Notes under the pieces: model-generated
What the model was told of the DNA's origin: nothing
The model's input: only the letters and a program-made list of their open reading frames with translations
Database searches by the model: none
In this document: positions 1 through 10,238 of the stretch, one piece after another
How positions within the stretch are numbered: position 1 is the first letter of the stretch
Layout: every line of letters begins with the position of its first letter
Assembly: GCF_001698225.1 (NCBI RefSeq)
Contig: NZ_CP016594.1
Span: forward strand, 2,790,001 to 2,854,000
Length of the DNA: 64,000 nt
Direction: 5' to 3'
Source of the DNA: Gordonia terrae
Lineage (GTDB): Bacteria; Actinomycetota; Actinomycetes; Mycobacteriales; Mycobacteriaceae
Program-made: the position numbers and the translations under genes

Positions 1-566
1 CCGGTATCGCCGGCACCGCCGGGATCGCGATCGAGATGGTGCGCCTGTTCACCGTCGAACTCGAGCACTACGAGAAGATCGAGGGCGTCCCCCTGACGCT
101 GGACGGCAAGGTCAGCCGTCTGGCGTCGATGGTGCGGGGCAACCTCGGCGCCGCCCTGCAGGGTCTCGCAGCCATCCCGCTGCTCGTCGGCTACGACATC
201 GATCACGACGATCCGACCGAACGCGGACGCATCTTCAGCTTCGACGTCGCGGGCGACCGGCACGAGGAGTTCGGGGGTTACACGGCCATCGGCTCGGGGT
301 CGGTGTTCGCCAAGTCCTCGCTCAAGAAGCTGTACCGACCCGACCTGACCGCCGGCGAGGCGCTCGCGATCGCCGTCGAGTCGCTCTACGACGCCGCCGA
401 CGACGACTCGGCCACCGGCGGACCCGATCTGGTCCGCAAGATCTTCCCGATGGCCGCGATCGTCGGAGCCGACGGAGCCCGGGAGGTGGACGCGACCGAC
501 ATCGAGGCGGCGGCACGCGCCGTCATCGAACGCCGTGGTGCCGAGCACGAGGGGGGTGCCCGATGA
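1..566 (+). CDS. prcB: 20S proteasome beta subunit, 3' part (cut by window start)
   Basis: Catalytic beta subunit of the actinobacterial 20S proteasome, which degrades pupylated proteins. The reading frame is open from base 3, so the gene starts outside the window and its propeptide and catalytic threonine are not visible. What is seen is the conserved body ([46 protein letters not shown]) through to the stop. It overlaps prcA by 4 bases (ATGA), which implies translational coupling of the two proteasome subunits. Identification rests on family motifs and on the prcA-pafABC context. Confidence 0.95.
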   Translation, partial: GIAGTAGIAIEMVRLFTVELEHYEKIEGVPLTLDGKVSRLASMVRGNLGAALQGLAAIPLLVGYDIDHDDPTERGRIFSFDVAGDRHEEFGGYTAIGSGSVFAKSSLKKLYRPDLTAGEALAIAVESLYDAADDDSATGGPDLVRKIFPMAAIVGADGAREVDATDIEAAARAVIERRGAEHEGGAR

Positions 567-1384
567 CATTCCCGTATTACGCCAGCGCCGAGCAGATCAT
601 GCGCGATCGCTCCGAGCTCGCCCGCAAGGGCATCGCCCGGGGGCGGAGCGTCGTGATCCTGACCTTCGCCGACGGCGTCCTGTTCGTCGCCGAGAACCCG
701 TCGAACACACTTCGCAAGACCAGCGAGATCTACGACCGGATCGGTTTCGCGGCGGTGGGCAAGTACAACGAGTTCGAGAGCCTGCGCAAGGCCGGCATCC
801 AGATCGCGGACATGCGTGGCTACAGCTACGACCGGGCCGACGTGTCCGGGCTGTCACTGGCCAACACCTACGCCAACGCGCTGGGCAGCGTCTTCACCGA
901 GCAGGCCAAGCCGTTCGAGGTGGAACTCTGCGTCGCCGAGGTCGCCCGCCCGGGCAAACCGAAGCGTTCGCAGCTGTACCGGATCTCCTACGACGGGTCG
1001 ATCACGGACGAGACCCGCTTCCTCGTGATGGGCGGTGCGACCGAACCGATCGCGGCGGCCCTCAAGGAGAGCTACGAACCCGACATGGAACTCGGCCGCG
1101 CCATCGGCGTCGCGGTGACCGCACTGACGGCCCCGGCCGACAGCGGCAACGGGGCCCCGGCCGAACGGCGGGTGCTGGCCGCGGGCGACCTCGAGGTCGC
1201 CGTCCTCGACCACAACCGTCCGCGGCGCGCGTTCCGGCGCCTGACGACGTCTGCGGTCGAGGGCCTGCTCCCGACGGTCGCCGGGGCCCAGGCCTCGGAT
1301 ACCCAGGACTCGGATACCCAGGACTCGGATACACAGTCCGGTTCCGACGAAGCCCCTGGTGAGAAGCCGTCTCCCGAACAGTGA
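563..1384 (+). CDS. prcA: 20S proteasome alpha subunit
   Basis: Forms the outer alpha rings of the proteasome, gating substrate entry and docking the Mpa/ARC ATPase. The N-terminus ([22 protein letters not shown]) and the conserved [18 protein letters not shown] and [16 protein letters not shown] stretches are typical of PrcA. The start overlaps the prcB stop. The protein is 273 residues. Its acidic, low-complexity C-terminal tail contains three tandem 5-residue units ((A/D)SDTQ) encoded by a 15-bp repeat, beyond the conserved fold. Tail length varies in this family, so the repeat is probably tolerated, not functional. Confidence 0.95.
   Translation: MTFPYYASAEQIMRDRSELARKGIARGRSVVILTFADGVLFVAENPSNTLRKTSEIYDRIGFAAVGKYNEFESLRKAGIQIADMRGYSYDRADVSGLSLANTYANALGSVFTEQAKPFEVELCVAEVARPGKPKRSQLYRISYDGSITDETRFLVMGGATEPIAAALKESYEPDMELGRAIGVAVTALTAPADSGNGAPAERRVLAAGDLEVAVLDHNRPRRAFRRLTTSAVEGLLPTVAGAQASDTQDSDTQDSDTQSGSDEAPGEKPSPEQ
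1292..1336 (+). repeat. 15-bp tandem repeat (x3) in the prcA tail
   Basis: Three in-frame copies of a 15-bp unit encode [15 protein letters not shown] near the C-terminus of PrcA. The copies differ at only a few bases, so the array is young or recently homogenised. Confidence 0.85.
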
Positions 1385-1446
1385 CGAGAACGCCGCGGGT
1401 CGCGGCGACCGGTGCGTGTTGACCGGTCCGCCGCGGTCCGCGCGAG

Positions 1447-1452
1447 TAGGGT
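1447..1452 (+). promoter_or_regulatory. -10 element (TAGGGT) for leaderless pafA
   Basis: TAGGGT ends 7 nt before the GTG at 1460, which places the transcription start on or next to the start codon. This fits a leaderless mRNA and supports the GTG start over the upstream in-frame alternative at 1412. Confidence 0.45.
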
Positions 1453-1459
1453 TGGTCAA

Positions 1460-2818
1460 GTGCAGCGACGAATCATGGGCATCGAGACCGAGTTCGGTGT
1501 CACGTGCACCTTCCACGGCCACCGCCGGCTGAGCCCGGACGAGGTCGCGCGCTATCTCTTCCGCCGGGTCGTGTCCTGGGGCCGGTCGTCGAACGTCTTC
1601 TTGCAGAACGGCGCCCGCCTCTATCTGGACGTGGGCTCGCACCCCGAATACGCGACGGCGGAGTGCGACAGTCTCATCCAGCTGATCAATCACGACCGGG
1701 CCGGCGAGCTCGTTCTCGAGGACCTGCTCGTCGACGCCGAACAGCGCCTCGCCGACGAGGGCATCGGCGGCGACATCTACCTGTTCAAGAACAACACCGA
1801 CTCGGCAGGCAACTCCTATGGATGCCACGAGAACTACCTCGTCGTCCGGGCGGGGGAGTTCTCCCGCATCTCCGACGTCCTGCTGCCGTTCCTCGTCACG
1901 CGCCAGCTGATCTGTGGCGCAGGAAAGGTGCTGCAGACCCCCAAGGCGGCGACCTTCTGCCTGTCGCAGCGCGCCGAGCACATCTGGGAGGGCGTCTCCT
2001 CGGCGACCACCCGCTCGCGCCCGATCATCAACACACGCGACGAGCCGCACGCCGACGCCGAGAAGTACCGCAGGCTGCACGTCATCGTCGGTGACTCGAA
2101 CATGTCCGAGATGACGACCCTCCTCAAGGTCGGCTCGGCGGCACTCGTCCTGGAGATGATCGAGGCAGGCGTCGCATTCCGGGACTTCGCGCTCGACAAC
2201 CCGATCCGCGCGATCCGGGAGGTCAGCCACGACCCGACCGGCCGACGCCCGGTTCGCCTCGCCGGTGGTCGGCAGGCCAGTGCTCTCGACATCCAGCGCG
2301 AGTATCACGCCCGCGCCGTCGAACACCTCACCAACCGACGTCCCGACCCCGAGATGGACATGGTCGTGGACCTGTGGGGTCGCATGCTCGATGCCGTGGA
2401 GAGCGACGACTTCGCCAAGGTCGACACCGAGGTCGACTGGGTCATCAAGCGCAAGCTCTTCCAGCGCTACCAGGACCGGTACTCGATGGAACTGTCGGAT
2501 CCGAAGATCGCGCAACTCGATCTGGCCTTCCACGACATCAAACGCGGACGCGGCGTCTTCGACGTCCTGATGCGCAAGGGCCTGGTCGCCCGGGCGACCA
2601 CGGACGAGGCCATCAAGACCGCGGTCAACGAGCCGCCCCAGACGACCCGCGCCAAGCTCCGTGGCGATTTCATCTCGGCCGCGCAGAAGGCCGGCCGCGA
2701 CTTCACCGTCGACTGGGTGCACCTCAAACTCAACGACCAGGCTCAGCGGACGGTGTTGTGCAAGGACCCGTTCCGCAGCGTCGACGAGCGCGTCGACCGC
2801 CTCATCGCCTCGATGTGA
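1460..2818 (+). CDS. pafA: Pup-protein ligase PafA
   Basis: ATP-dependent ligase that joins the C-terminal glutamate of Pup to substrate lysines, marking proteins for the Mpa-proteasome. With the GTG start at 1460 the protein is 452 residues and begins [18 protein letters not shown], as in mycobacterial PafA. An upstream in-frame start at 1412 would add 16 non-conserved residues. IMGIETEFG is the glutamine-synthetase-like nucleotide-binding start, and Asp57 in [12 protein letters not shown] is the expected catalytic aspartate. It lies 75 bases after prcA and is followed by pafB and pafC. Confidence 0.97.
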   Translation: MQRRIMGIETEFGVTCTFHGHRRLSPDEVARYLFRRVVSWGRSSNVFLQNGARLYLDVGSHPEYATAECDSLIQLINHDRAGELVLEDLLVDAEQRLADEGIGGDIYLFKNNTDSAGNSYGCHENYLVVRAGEFSRISDVLLPFLVTRQLICGAGKVLQTPKAATFCLSQRAEHIWEGVSSATTRSRPIINTRDEPHADAEKYRRLHVIVGDSNMSEMTTLLKVGSAALVLEMIEAGVAFRDFALDNPIRAIREVSHDPTGRRPVRLAGGRQASALDIQREYHARAVEHLTNRRPDPEMDMVVDLWGRMLDAVESDDFAKVDTEVDWVIKRKLFQRYQDRYSMELSDPKIAQLDLAFHDIKRGRGVFDVLMRKGLVARATTDEAIKTAVNEPPQTTRAKLRGDFISAAQKAGRDFTVDWVHLKLNDQAQRTVLCKDPFRSVDERVDRLIASM

Positions 2819-2874
2819 GCACCGGTATACCGGCCGACGCCGCGTGCCTCCGTACGCGGCGAACGGCCACGTTC

Positions 2875-2880
2875 TAACCT
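2875..2880 (+). promoter_or_regulatory. -10 element (TAACCT) for leaderless pafB
   Basis: TAACCT lies 6 nt before the GTG start of pafB at 2887, so pafBC may have its own leaderless promoter within the pafABC group. Confidence 0.45.
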
Positions 2881-2886
2881 GACTCG

Positions 2887-3879
2887 GTGGCAACCCCCAA
2901 AGTCGAGCGTCTGCTCAACCTCGTCATCTGCCTGCTGTGGACGCGGCAGTACGTCACCGCCGACTACATCCGCCGCAACGTCGCGGGCTACTCGGATGAC
3001 GGGCAGTCCGACGAGGCGTTCAACCGGATGTTCGAGCGGGACAAGAACGAGTTGCGCGACCTCGGGATCCCGCTCGTCACCGGCCGGTCGCCGATGGCCG
3101 CCGGCGCCGAGGGATACCGCATCGACCGCGATTCCTACGAGCTGCCCGAGATCTCCCTGGAGTCCGACGAGGCGGCGGCCATCGCCATGGCCGCCGCGCT
3201 GTGGGACACGCCGGAGGTCTCGACGCTGTCCCAGACGGCGATCCTCAAGTTGCGGGCCGCGGGGCTGGATGTCCGTTCCGAGGACGATCTGGGGATCACC
3301 ACGGGCGGGTCGTCGCGATCACTCGGGTCCGAAGAAGTCATCGCGGGTCTGCTCGCCGCGGTCCAGGACGGGCGTGCTGTCGAGTTCCGGCATCGGTCGT
3401 CGGCGGCCGCCGCGCCGACCACGCGGCGCGTCGAACCGTGGGGAGTGGTGTCCCATCGGGGTCGGTGGTACCTCGTCGGGCACGACCGGGATCGCGACGC
3501 CACCCGGACGTTCCGGCTGTCGCGCATCGCGGCGGTTTCCGCGGTCGGCGCCGCTGACGCGGTGGTGGTCCCGGCCGGCACCGATCTCCAGCAGATCGTC
3601 TCCGCCGCCGTCGATTCCGCGTCCGGGTCCGACGGCCGGACCGCGCGGATCTGGGTGGCGGCCGACCGGGCGTTCGGCGTGCGTCGCGCTGCGACGGCAA
3701 CCGAGCCCGCCGACTTCGACGGCGAACCCGGCGACATCGTCACCCTCGAGATCCACTCGCTGACCGCGGTTGCCCGCATGGTCCTGGGTGTGGGCCGGGA
3801 CGCGGTCGTCCTGGATCCGCCGGAGCTGCGCGAACTCGTCGTCGCGAGCCTCGACCGCCTGAGCGGGGTGAGCGCCTGA
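2887..3879 (+). CDS. pafB: WYL-domain transcription regulator PafB
   Basis: With PafC it forms the heterodimeric WYL activator of the LexA/RecA-independent DNA damage response in mycobacteria. The protein is 330 residues, close to the family norm. It has an N-terminal winged-helix region (KVERLLNLVICLLWTRQYVTADYIRR), then a WYL domain with the WGVVSHRGRWYLVGHDRDR signature around residues 182-200, and a C-terminal extension. The stop overlaps the pafC start by one base (TGATG). The name reflects genetic linkage to pafA; it does not act in pupylation. Confidence 0.95.
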   Translation: MATPKVERLLNLVICLLWTRQYVTADYIRRNVAGYSDDGQSDEAFNRMFERDKNELRDLGIPLVTGRSPMAAGAEGYRIDRDSYELPEISLESDEAAAIAMAAALWDTPEVSTLSQTAILKLRAAGLDVRSEDDLGITTGGSSRSLGSEEVIAGLLAAVQDGRAVEFRHRSSAAAAPTTRRVEPWGVVSHRGRWYLVGHDRDRDATRTFRLSRIAAVSAVGAADAVVVPAGTDLQQIVSAAVDSASGSDGRTARIWVAADRAFGVRRAATATEPADFDGEPGDIVTLEIHSLTAVARMVLGVGRDAVVLDPPELRELVVASLDRLSGVSA

Positions 3880-4850
3880 TGGCCGCCGCAGCACCGTCGC
3901 GCCTCAACCGGCTGCTGGCGATGGTCCCGTACTTCCAGGCCCGCCGCGGCATCTCGATCGTGCAGGCCGCGGCCGAACTCGGGGTCACCCAGGCACAGCT
4001 CACCAAAGATCTCGAGCTGCTCTTCGTCTGCGGGCTGCCCGGCTACTACCCCGATGACCTCATCGAGCTCGAGTTCAGCGAGGGCTTCGTGACGGTCGGC
4101 TTCACCGCCGGCATGGACCGGCCGTTGCGGCTGACGACCGTCGAGGCCAGCACGCTCCTCGTCGCATTACGGGCGCTGGTCGAGACGCCGGGTGTCGTCG
4201 ACGTGGCCGCGGCGCGCCGGGCGATCGCGAAGATCGAGCAGGCGGTGGGTGCGACGGTGCCCGGGGTCGCGGGGGCGTCCGACGCGGCACCCGATCCGTC
4301 GGGGGAGAACCCGACGTATTCGACGATCCGCGAGGCCACCAAACAGGCGCGGGCACTGCGACTGCGCTACTACTCGGCCGGGCGCGACAGTGTCACCGAC
4401 CGGGTGGTCGACCCGATCCGTCTCCAGGTCATGGACCAGCACACCTATCTGGAGGCCTGGTGCCGGATGGCCGAGGGGGTGCGACTGTTCCGGTTCGACC
4501 GGGTCGACACCGCGTCGGCCCTGGACGAGCCGAGCCGCCCGCCGGCCGAGGCCGCGGCGTCGAATCAGTCTGTGCTGGTGGCCGAGAACCCCGACCTCCC
4601 GGCCGTCGAGATCGAGATCGACGCCGACCATCTGTGGGTTCTCGACTACTACCCGCTCGACCCCGTCGAGAACGTCGAGGACCGACCCGACGCCGACCTG
4701 CCCGTCCGCGCCCGACTGGTCTACGGGTCGCCGGAGTGGCTCACCCGCTTCCTGCTCGGATTCGCCGGTGCCGTGCGGGTCGTCGACGAACCGACGGTCG
4801 CCGCGGCGGTCGCCGACTCCGCGGCAGCCGCACGCGCGCGCTATCGCTGA
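3879..4850 (+). CDS. pafC: WYL-domain transcription regulator PafC
   Basis: Partner of PafB in the DNA-damage activator. The protein is 323 residues, with an N-terminal helix-turn-helix (MVPYFQARRGISIVQAAAELGVTQAQL) and a WYL domain in which the tryptophan/tyrosine signature is relaxed (MDQHTYLEAWCRMAEGVRLF). It is translationally coupled to pafB. About 107 bases separate it from tatA. The synteny pafA-pafB-pafC-tatA-tatC matches M. tuberculosis. Confidence 0.95.
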   Translation: MAAAAPSRLNRLLAMVPYFQARRGISIVQAAAELGVTQAQLTKDLELLFVCGLPGYYPDDLIELEFSEGFVTVGFTAGMDRPLRLTTVEASTLLVALRALVETPGVVDVAAARRAIAKIEQAVGATVPGVAGASDAAPDPSGENPTYSTIREATKQARALRLRYYSAGRDSVTDRVVDPIRLQVMDQHTYLEAWCRMAEGVRLFRFDRVDTASALDEPSRPPAEAAASNQSVLVAENPDLPAVEIEIDADHLWVLDYYPLDPVENVEDRPDADLPVRARLVYGSPEWLTRFLLGFAGAVRVVDEPTVAAAVADSAAAARARYR

Positions 4851-4957
4851 GGGTCACCGCCGCTGGGCTGGGGGGATCATCCCGCCTGGCCCCCTCCCGG
4901 CGGGCCGCATGTCGGGTAGCATTGGGCACTGTCTGATCCGATCTGAAGGGTGATCTC

Positions 4958-5230
4958 ATGGGCTTCACGTCATGGTGGCACTGGGCGATCGTCGCCATTG
5001 TGCTGCTGATCCTGTTCGGCTCGAAGAAGCTGCCGGACGCCGCCCGAGGTCTGGGACAGTCGCTGCGCATCTTCAAGAGCGAGGTCAAGGAGATGCAGAA
5101 GGACGACGACAAGGACTCGCAGGCCACCGCCGACGCGACGCCGGCCGATCCGTCGCGGCGTGAGCTGCCCGCGGGTGACTCCACCCAGCCCACCACGCAG
5201 CGCGACGCCGACGTCAAGAAATCGGCTTAG
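4958..5230 (+). CDS. tatA: Sec-independent translocase subunit TatA
   Basis: Pore-forming subunit of the twin-arginine translocase, which exports folded proteins. The 90-residue protein has one N-terminal transmembrane helix ([20 protein letters not shown]), the conserved [14 protein letters not shown] hinge, an amphipathic helix and a charged low-complexity tail. An AAGGGTG ribosome-binding site lies just before the ATG. It is 21 bases before tatC, so the two are co-transcribed. No tatB is in the window. Confidence 0.96.
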   Translation: MGFTSWWHWAIVAIVLLILFGSKKLPDAARGLGQSLRIFKSEVKEMQKDDDKDSQATADATPADPSRRELPAGDSTQPTTQRDADVKKSA

Positions 5231-5251
5231 GGGCGCGTCGGAGCATCGCCA

Positions 5252-6244
5252 GTGCGCTCTCTTCCGATTCCCCGACGACTCGACCCCCGGCAACGTAAGC
5301 GAAAGCTCAATCCCGACGGCACCATGTCGTTGGTCGAGCACCTGTACGAGTTGCGCACTCGTATGGTCATCTCGCTGCTCGCCATCATCGTCACCACGAT
5401 CTTCGGGTTCGTCTGGTACAGCCACGGCTTCCTGGGTGTCTCGTCGCTCGGCGACGTGCTGCGCGGACCGTACTGCGATCTGCCCGCGTCGTCGCGCGCG
5501 ACGTTGACCCCGGACGATTCGTGCCGACTTCTCGCGACCGGTCCGTTCGACCAGTTCATGCTTCGTCTGAAGGTCGCGCTGACCGCGGGTGTCGTGCTCG
5601 CCTGCCCGGTCTGGATCTATCAGGTCTGGCAGTTCATCACTCCGGGTCTCCACTCCCACGAACGTCGCTACGGCATCATGTTCGTCGCGATGGCGACGAC
5701 CCTCTTCGTCAGCGGCGCCGTGCTGGCCTACCTGGTGGTCGCCAAGGCCTTCGACTTCCTGTTGACCGTGGGCAACGAGGTCCAGGTCACGGCTTTGGCC
5801 GGTGACCAGTACTTCGGCTTCATGCTCAACGTGCTCGTGATCTTCGGCGTGAGTTTCGAACTCCCGCTGCTGATCATCGCGCTGAACGTGGTGGGCGTGC
5901 TGACGTACGCCCGGCTGAAGAGCTGGCGGCGTGGCCTCATCTTCGCGGTCTTCGTCTTCGCAGCCATCGCGACACCGGGACAGGACCCCTTCACGATGCT
6001 GGCCTTGGCGCTCGCGCTCACCGTGCTGCTCGAGTTCGCGATCCAGTTCGCACGCATCGTGGACAAGCGCAAGGCCAAGAAGGCGTCGGCCTGGGCCGAT
6101 CTCTCCGATGACGAGGCCAGCCCGCTGCCGCCGACGAAGCCCATCGCTCCGGCGTCGCCGATCCCGGCTCCCGCGAGTCGTGTCGGCGCCGGTACGAGCC
6201 GTGCGTCGGCCCGCGAACGCGCAACCTTCGACGACGTCCTGTGA
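5252..6244 (+). CDS. tatC: Sec-independent translocase subunit TatC
   Basis: Polytopic membrane receptor for twin-arginine signal peptides. The 330-residue protein has the family start ([19 protein letters not shown]) and six predicted membrane segments. Conserved features are [33 protein letters not shown] and [20 protein letters not shown] hydrophilic, proline-rich C-terminal tail of about 60 residues follows the last helix, as in other mycolata. The GTG start gives an N-terminus that aligns with mycobacterial TatC. Its stop overlaps the helY start by 4 bases. Confidence 0.96.
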   Translation: MRSLPIPRRLDPRQRKRKLNPDGTMSLVEHLYELRTRMVISLLAIIVTTIFGFVWYSHGFLGVSSLGDVLRGPYCDLPASSRATLTPDDSCRLLATGPFDQFMLRLKVALTAGVVLACPVWIYQVWQFITPGLHSHERRYGIMFVAMATTLFVSGAVLAYLVVAKAFDFLLTVGNEVQVTALAGDQYFGFMLNVLVIFGVSFELPLLIIALNVVGVLTYARLKSWRRGLIFAVFVFAAIATPGQDPFTMLALALALTVLLEFAIQFARIVDKRKAKKASAWADLSDDEASPLPPTKPIAPASPIPAPASRVGAGTSRASARERATFDDVL

Positions 6245-9048
6245 CACAACTCGACTCGTTCACGTCGAGACTCGCTTTCCGGCTCGACGCCTTCCAGCTC
6301 CGCGCGTGTGAGGCACTCGAAGGCGGGCACGGCGTGCTGGTGTGCGCGCCGACCGGCGCGGGCAAGACCATCGTCGGCGAGTTCGCCGTGCATCTCGCGC
6401 TGGCCGGGGGCACGAAGTGCTTCTACACCACGCCGATCAAGGCCCTCAGCAACCAGAAGTACAACGACCTGGTGGCCGTTCACGGGTCCGAGTCGGTCGG
6501 GCTGCTGACCGGCGACAGCTCCATCAACCCGGATGCGCCGGTTGTCGTGATGACGACCGAGGTCGTGCGCAACATGATCTATGCCGAATCGCGGGCGCTG
6601 GACGGGCTGTCGCACGTCGTCATGGACGAGGTGCACTTCCTGGCCGATCGGTTCCGCGGGGCCGTGTGGGAAGAGGTGATCCTGCACCTCGAACCGTCGG
6701 TGCGGGTGGTGAGTCTGTCGGCGACGGTGAGCAATGCCGAGGAGTTCGGCGACTGGATCCAGACGGTCCGCGGGGACACCTCGGTGATCGTCGACGAGCA
6801 CCGGCCGGTCCCGCTGTCGCAGCACATGCTCGTCGGCCAGCGGTTGTTCGACCTGTTCGACCCGGCCGACACCGGACCGGCGCGCAAGGCCGGAACGCGC
6901 CCGCGGGTCAATCCGGAGCTGAAACGTCAGATCCGGCACCGAATCCTGATGGCCGACGACGAGCGGGAGTCGGCGCGCGGCCGCGGCCGAGGGCGCGGCA
7001 GCGGACCCCGCAGGCGGGGACGGGGACCGGCATTGTCCCGCCCGAACCTCGTCACGCGACTCGACCGGGAGGCCCTGCTCCCGGCCATCGGCTTCATCTT
7101 CTCGCGTGCCGGATGCGACGCCGCCCTGGCGCAGTGTCTGCGGTCGGGTCTCTCGCTCCTCACACCGGCGGAGATCGGTGAGGTCGACGCGATCGTCGAC
7201 CGCCACCTCACCGAGTTGTCGCCGACCGACCTCGATGTGCTGGGGGTGCACGAATGGCGGGAGGGCCTGCGCCGCGGCCTCGCCTCCCACCACGCGGGCA
7301 TGCTCCCGACATTCCGGCACACCGTCGAAGAACTGTTCGTGCGCGGACTGGTGCGCATGGTGTTCGCCACCGAGACCCTCGCGCTCGGCATCAACATGCC
7401 CGCCCGCTCGGTGGTTCTCGAGCGACTCGTCAAGTACAACGGCGAAGCCCACGTCGATCTGACCCCCGGCGAGTTCACGCAGCTGACCGGACGTGCCGGT
7501 CGTCGCGGGATCGACGTCGAGGGCCACGCGGTCGTCGTGTGGACACCCGAGGTGGTCCCGGAGGAGGTGGCCGGCCTCGCCGGTGCCCGGACCTTCCCGC
7601 TGCGCAGCTCGTTCTCGCCGGAGTACAACATGGCGGTCAACCTGCTCGGGCGGTTGGGCCTCGACGGCGCCCGCGAGCTGCTGCACCGATCGTTCGCGCA
7701 GTTCCAGGCCGACCGTTCGGTCGTCGGGCAGGCGCGGAAACTGGACGAGGCGCAGCGGGCGCTCCGTAAACTCGACGGTGAGCTCGCTCGCGCGGCGCAG
7801 GCGCGCGGTCTGGAACCTGCTGAGGCTCAGTCGGATTCGGAGGACGAGCCCTACGCCGGGTTCCTCGGTTACGTCACCCTGCGCGAAGACATCCGGCGTC
7901 GCGAGCGAGATCTCAAGTACCGCAAGCGGGTCGACACGCACGACGCCATCACCGCCGACCTGGCGGCACTCAAACGCGGGCATGTCATCGGCGTTCCGGT
8001 CGGCCGGCACCGTGGTCTGGCGGTCATCATCGAACCGGCCACGCAGGCACAGGATCCCAAGCCGCTCGTGCTGACCGAGGACGCCTGGTGCGGACGCGTC
8101 GGCACCCGCGACTTCGTCAACCCGCCCGAGGTGCTGGGCAACATGCGGCTGCCGAAGAACGCGGACCGACGCACCGGCCGGGGGCGGCGCGATCTGGCGT
8201 CGGCGCTGCGCTCGACCGGCATCGAGATGCCGCGCGGACGCCAGAAGAAGCGCGCCGACGCCGCCGACGACACCGAGCTCGCGCACCTTCGGCGCACCTT
8301 GCGCGCCCATCCGGCGCATCAGCTGCCGAACGGCGACGACCTGTTCCGGCTCGCCGAACGCCGTAACCGGCTGGTGCGCGACATCGTCAACGCCGAGCGC
8401 AGTATCGGGGAGCGGACGTCGACGCTCGGCGTCACGTTCGATCACATCGTCGGCGTCCTCAGCGAACTGGGATACCTCGAACGCGTCGCCGAATCGACCG
8501 AGTCCACCGGCCACACGATGGCCGTGACGGACTCGGGCAAGCTTCTCGGCCGCATCTACAGCGAGAGCGACCTGGTGGTGACCGAGTGCATCCGGGCCGG
8601 CGTCTGGGACGACCTCTCCGCGGCCGACCTCGCCGCGGTGGTCGCGGCGCTCGTCTACGAGAGCCGGCGTGACAGTTACAGCGGAGTCGACGCACTGCCG
8701 GGCAGCAGCTCGATGCGTGCCGCGATGGCGGCGACGGTGGAGATCTGGTCGCGGGTCACGGCGATCGAGCAGCGTCATCGGGTGAGTCCGACACGCGAAC
8801 CCGACACCGGATTCTCGGTCGCCGTGGCGACCTGGGCCTCGGGACGCTCGCTCGGGGAGGCTCTGCTCCTGGCGGGTGAACGCGGGCAGCTGCTCTCGCC
8901 GGGCGACTTCGTGCGGTGGAACCGGCAGGTCGTGGATCTTCTCGAACAGATCCGGCTCGGGGTGGGGTCGGACACCCGCCTCGGCGGGACAGCGCGGGCA
9001 GCGGTCAAGGCGATCCGCCGCGGCGTGGTCGCCGCCGAACTCGGCTGA
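6241..9048 (+). CDS. helY: Ski2/Mtr4-like DEVH-box helicase HelY
   Basis: ATP-dependent RNA/DNA helicase of the Ski2-like superfamily 2; its cellular substrate in actinobacteria is not well defined. The 935-residue protein shows Walker A (CAPTGAGKT, around residue 40), DEVH (around residue 130), [10 protein letters not shown] (motif III) and a [16 protein letters not shown] motif VI. A basic [15 protein letters not shown] insertion sits between the two RecA folds, and a C-terminal DSHCT-type helical domain ends the protein. The GTG start overlaps the tatC stop, so it belongs to the tat operon as in M. tuberculosis (Rv2092c). Confidence 0.93.
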   Translation: MTQLDSFTSRLAFRLDAFQLRACEALEGGHGVLVCAPTGAGKTIVGEFAVHLALAGGTKCFYTTPIKALSNQKYNDLVAVHGSESVGLLTGDSSINPDAPVVVMTTEVVRNMIYAESRALDGLSHVVMDEVHFLADRFRGAVWEEVILHLEPSVRVVSLSATVSNAEEFGDWIQTVRGDTSVIVDEHRPVPLSQHMLVGQRLFDLFDPADTGPARKAGTRPRVNPELKRQIRHRILMADDERESARGRGRGRGSGPRRRGRGPALSRPNLVTRLDREALLPAIGFIFSRAGCDAALAQCLRSGLSLLTPAEIGEVDAIVDRHLTELSPTDLDVLGVHEWREGLRRGLASHHAGMLPTFRHTVEELFVRGLVRMVFATETLALGINMPARSVVLERLVKYNGEAHVDLTPGEFTQLTGRAGRRGIDVEGHAVVVWTPEVVPEEVAGLAGARTFPLRSSFSPEYNMAVNLLGRLGLDGARELLHRSFAQFQADRSVVGQARKLDEAQRALRKLDGELARAAQARGLEPAEAQSDSEDEPYAGFLGYVTLREDIRRRERDLKYRKRVDTHDAITADLAALKRGHVIGVPVGRHRGLAVIIEPATQAQDPKPLVLTEDAWCGRVGTRDFVNPPEVLGNMRLPKNADRRTGRGRRDLASALRSTGIEMPRGRQKKRADAADDTELAHLRRTLRAHPAHQLPNGDDLFRLAERRNRLVRDIVNAERSIGERTSTLGVTFDHIVGVLSELGYLERVAESTESTGHTMAVTDSGKLLGRIYSESDLVVTECIRAGVWDDLSAADLAAVVAALVYESRRDSYSGVDALPGSSSMRAAMAATVEIWSRVTAIEQRHRVSPTREPDTGFSVAVATWASGRSLGEALLLAGERGQLLSPGDFVRWNRQVVDLLEQIRLGVGSDTRLGGTARAAVKAIRRGVVAAELG

Positions 9049-9266
9049 GCCGCCGCGCACCCGGCTGAGTCGAGGAGGCCGGTCCGCGGGTGTCGGTTCA
9101 CCGGACGACGCGTCCGCGGGGCACGTGCGATGTTTGCTGATAGTCCCAGGCAGCTGAGGTAACGTTCATCCCGCATTCGGTGTCGGCGTGCTCTGCCCCG
9201 ACATCGCCGCGACGTCACAGTTCGCCGGCACCCGTCAGCGGGTGGACGGCCGAGTGGGAGGGATTC

Positions 9267-10142
9267 ATGACCGACCCGTACAACCCCAATCCGTCTCACC
9301 CGAATCCGCAAGCGAACCCGGGCCCTTCCGGCGATCAGTCCGGTACGGACGGCAAGACCGAGATCGTGAACCTTCCCGGCGGCGGGCAGTCCGGCGCGCC
9401 GCAGGCGGATCCGACCACCATGGCCCCCAACCCGGCCGCGCAGAACCCGGGTCATGGTCAGCCGCAACCGGATCCGTACCAGCAGAACCCGTACCAGCAG
9501 CCTTACGGAGCACCGGGTCAACCACCGTATTCGGGCCCGGCCCAGTCGCAGCCGACGCAGGTGGGCAATCCCGGTCAGTACGGTCAACCGGGCGCGCAGC
9601 AGCAGTACGGCCAGCCGGCTGCCCAGTACGGGGCACCGGGCCAGTACGGGGCGCCCGGGCAGGGTCAGTACGGCCAGCAGCCCTACGGCCAGAATCCGCA
9701 GGGCGTCGCGGGACCGAACGCCCAGAACCCCTACGGCCAGAACCAGTACGGCCAGAACCAATACGGCCAGAATCACTACGGGGGTGGCGACCAGTTCAGC
9801 GGGATGGCGACCGGGAAGTCGAACAAGACCGCCCGGACACTGATGTTCGTCGGCGGCGGTGCGCTGATCCTCATCGCCGCGATCGTGCTGATCACCGCGT
9901 TCCTGTTCCCCGGCTGGGCACCGAAGAACCTCGACCAGCAGGCCGCCCAAGACGGTGTGCAGAAGATCCTGACCGAGGACTACCAGGCCAGCGAGGTCTC
10001 CGGCGTGCAGTGCCCGTCCGGCCAGCGGGTCGAGACCGGTGCGTCTTTCACCTGCTCGGTCACCGTGGGCGGACAGCAACAGCAGGTCACCGTCACGTTC
10101 ATCGACGACGACGGACGCTACGAGGTCTCACGTCCCAGCTGA
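9267..10142 (+). CDS. Membrane protein with Q/G/Y/P-rich N-terminus and DUF4333 domain
   Basis: Homologue of the conserved protein next to helY in mycobacteria (Rv2091c position). The ATG at 9267 is preceded by GGGAGGG and gives 291 residues; an in-frame extension to 9180 has no such site. Residues 1-180 are a disordered tail rich in Pro, Gln, Gly and Tyr, with repeated (P/Q)YGQN and QYGAPGQ units. One transmembrane helix follows (MFVGGGALILIAAIVLITAF), then an extracytoplasmic DUF4333 domain with two cysteines (QCPSGQ, FTCSVT) that could form a disulphide. Function unknown; the tail resembles cytoplasmic low-complexity regions of actinobacterial envelope proteins. Confidence 0.8.
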   Translation: MTDPYNPNPSHPNPQANPGPSGDQSGTDGKTEIVNLPGGGQSGAPQADPTTMAPNPAAQNPGHGQPQPDPYQQNPYQQPYGAPGQPPYSGPAQSQPTQVGNPGQYGQPGAQQQYGQPAAQYGAPGQYGAPGQGQYGQQPYGQNPQGVAGPNAQNPYGQNQYGQNQYGQNHYGGGDQFSGMATGKSNKTARTLMFVGGGALILIAAIVLITAFLFPGWAPKNLDQQAAQDGVQKILTEDYQASEVSGVQCPSGQRVETGASFTCSVTVGGQQQQVTVTFIDDDGRYEVSRPS

Positions 10143-10169
10143 TCGAGCCCCAGCCTGCTGTCACACCAA

Positions 10170-10238
10170 GGCCTCAGCCGGCTGGCACGTAGAGGCATCA
10201 GCCGGCTGGCACGTGGAGGCCTCAGCCGGCCTGCGGCC
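10170..10238. repeat. 24-bp tandem repeat (about 2.9 copies)
   Basis: Units begin at 10170, 10194 and 10218 and share GGC(C/A)TCAGCCGGC. The array fills the gap between two convergent genes, and its last copy includes the stop codon of the exonuclease gene. No coding role is seen. Confidence 0.8.

Noticed and set aside
854..2893. Long minus-strand open frame opposite prcA/pafA
   Set aside because: Composition and position show it is a shadow of the conserved proteasome-system genes.
5728..9060. Very long open frame (1110 codons) on the minus strand opposite tatC/helY
   Set aside because: It has no recognisable domain, is rich in Arg/His/Gly/Asp/Glu, and mirrors codon positions of the conserved plus-strand genes; a GC-rich antisense shadow.
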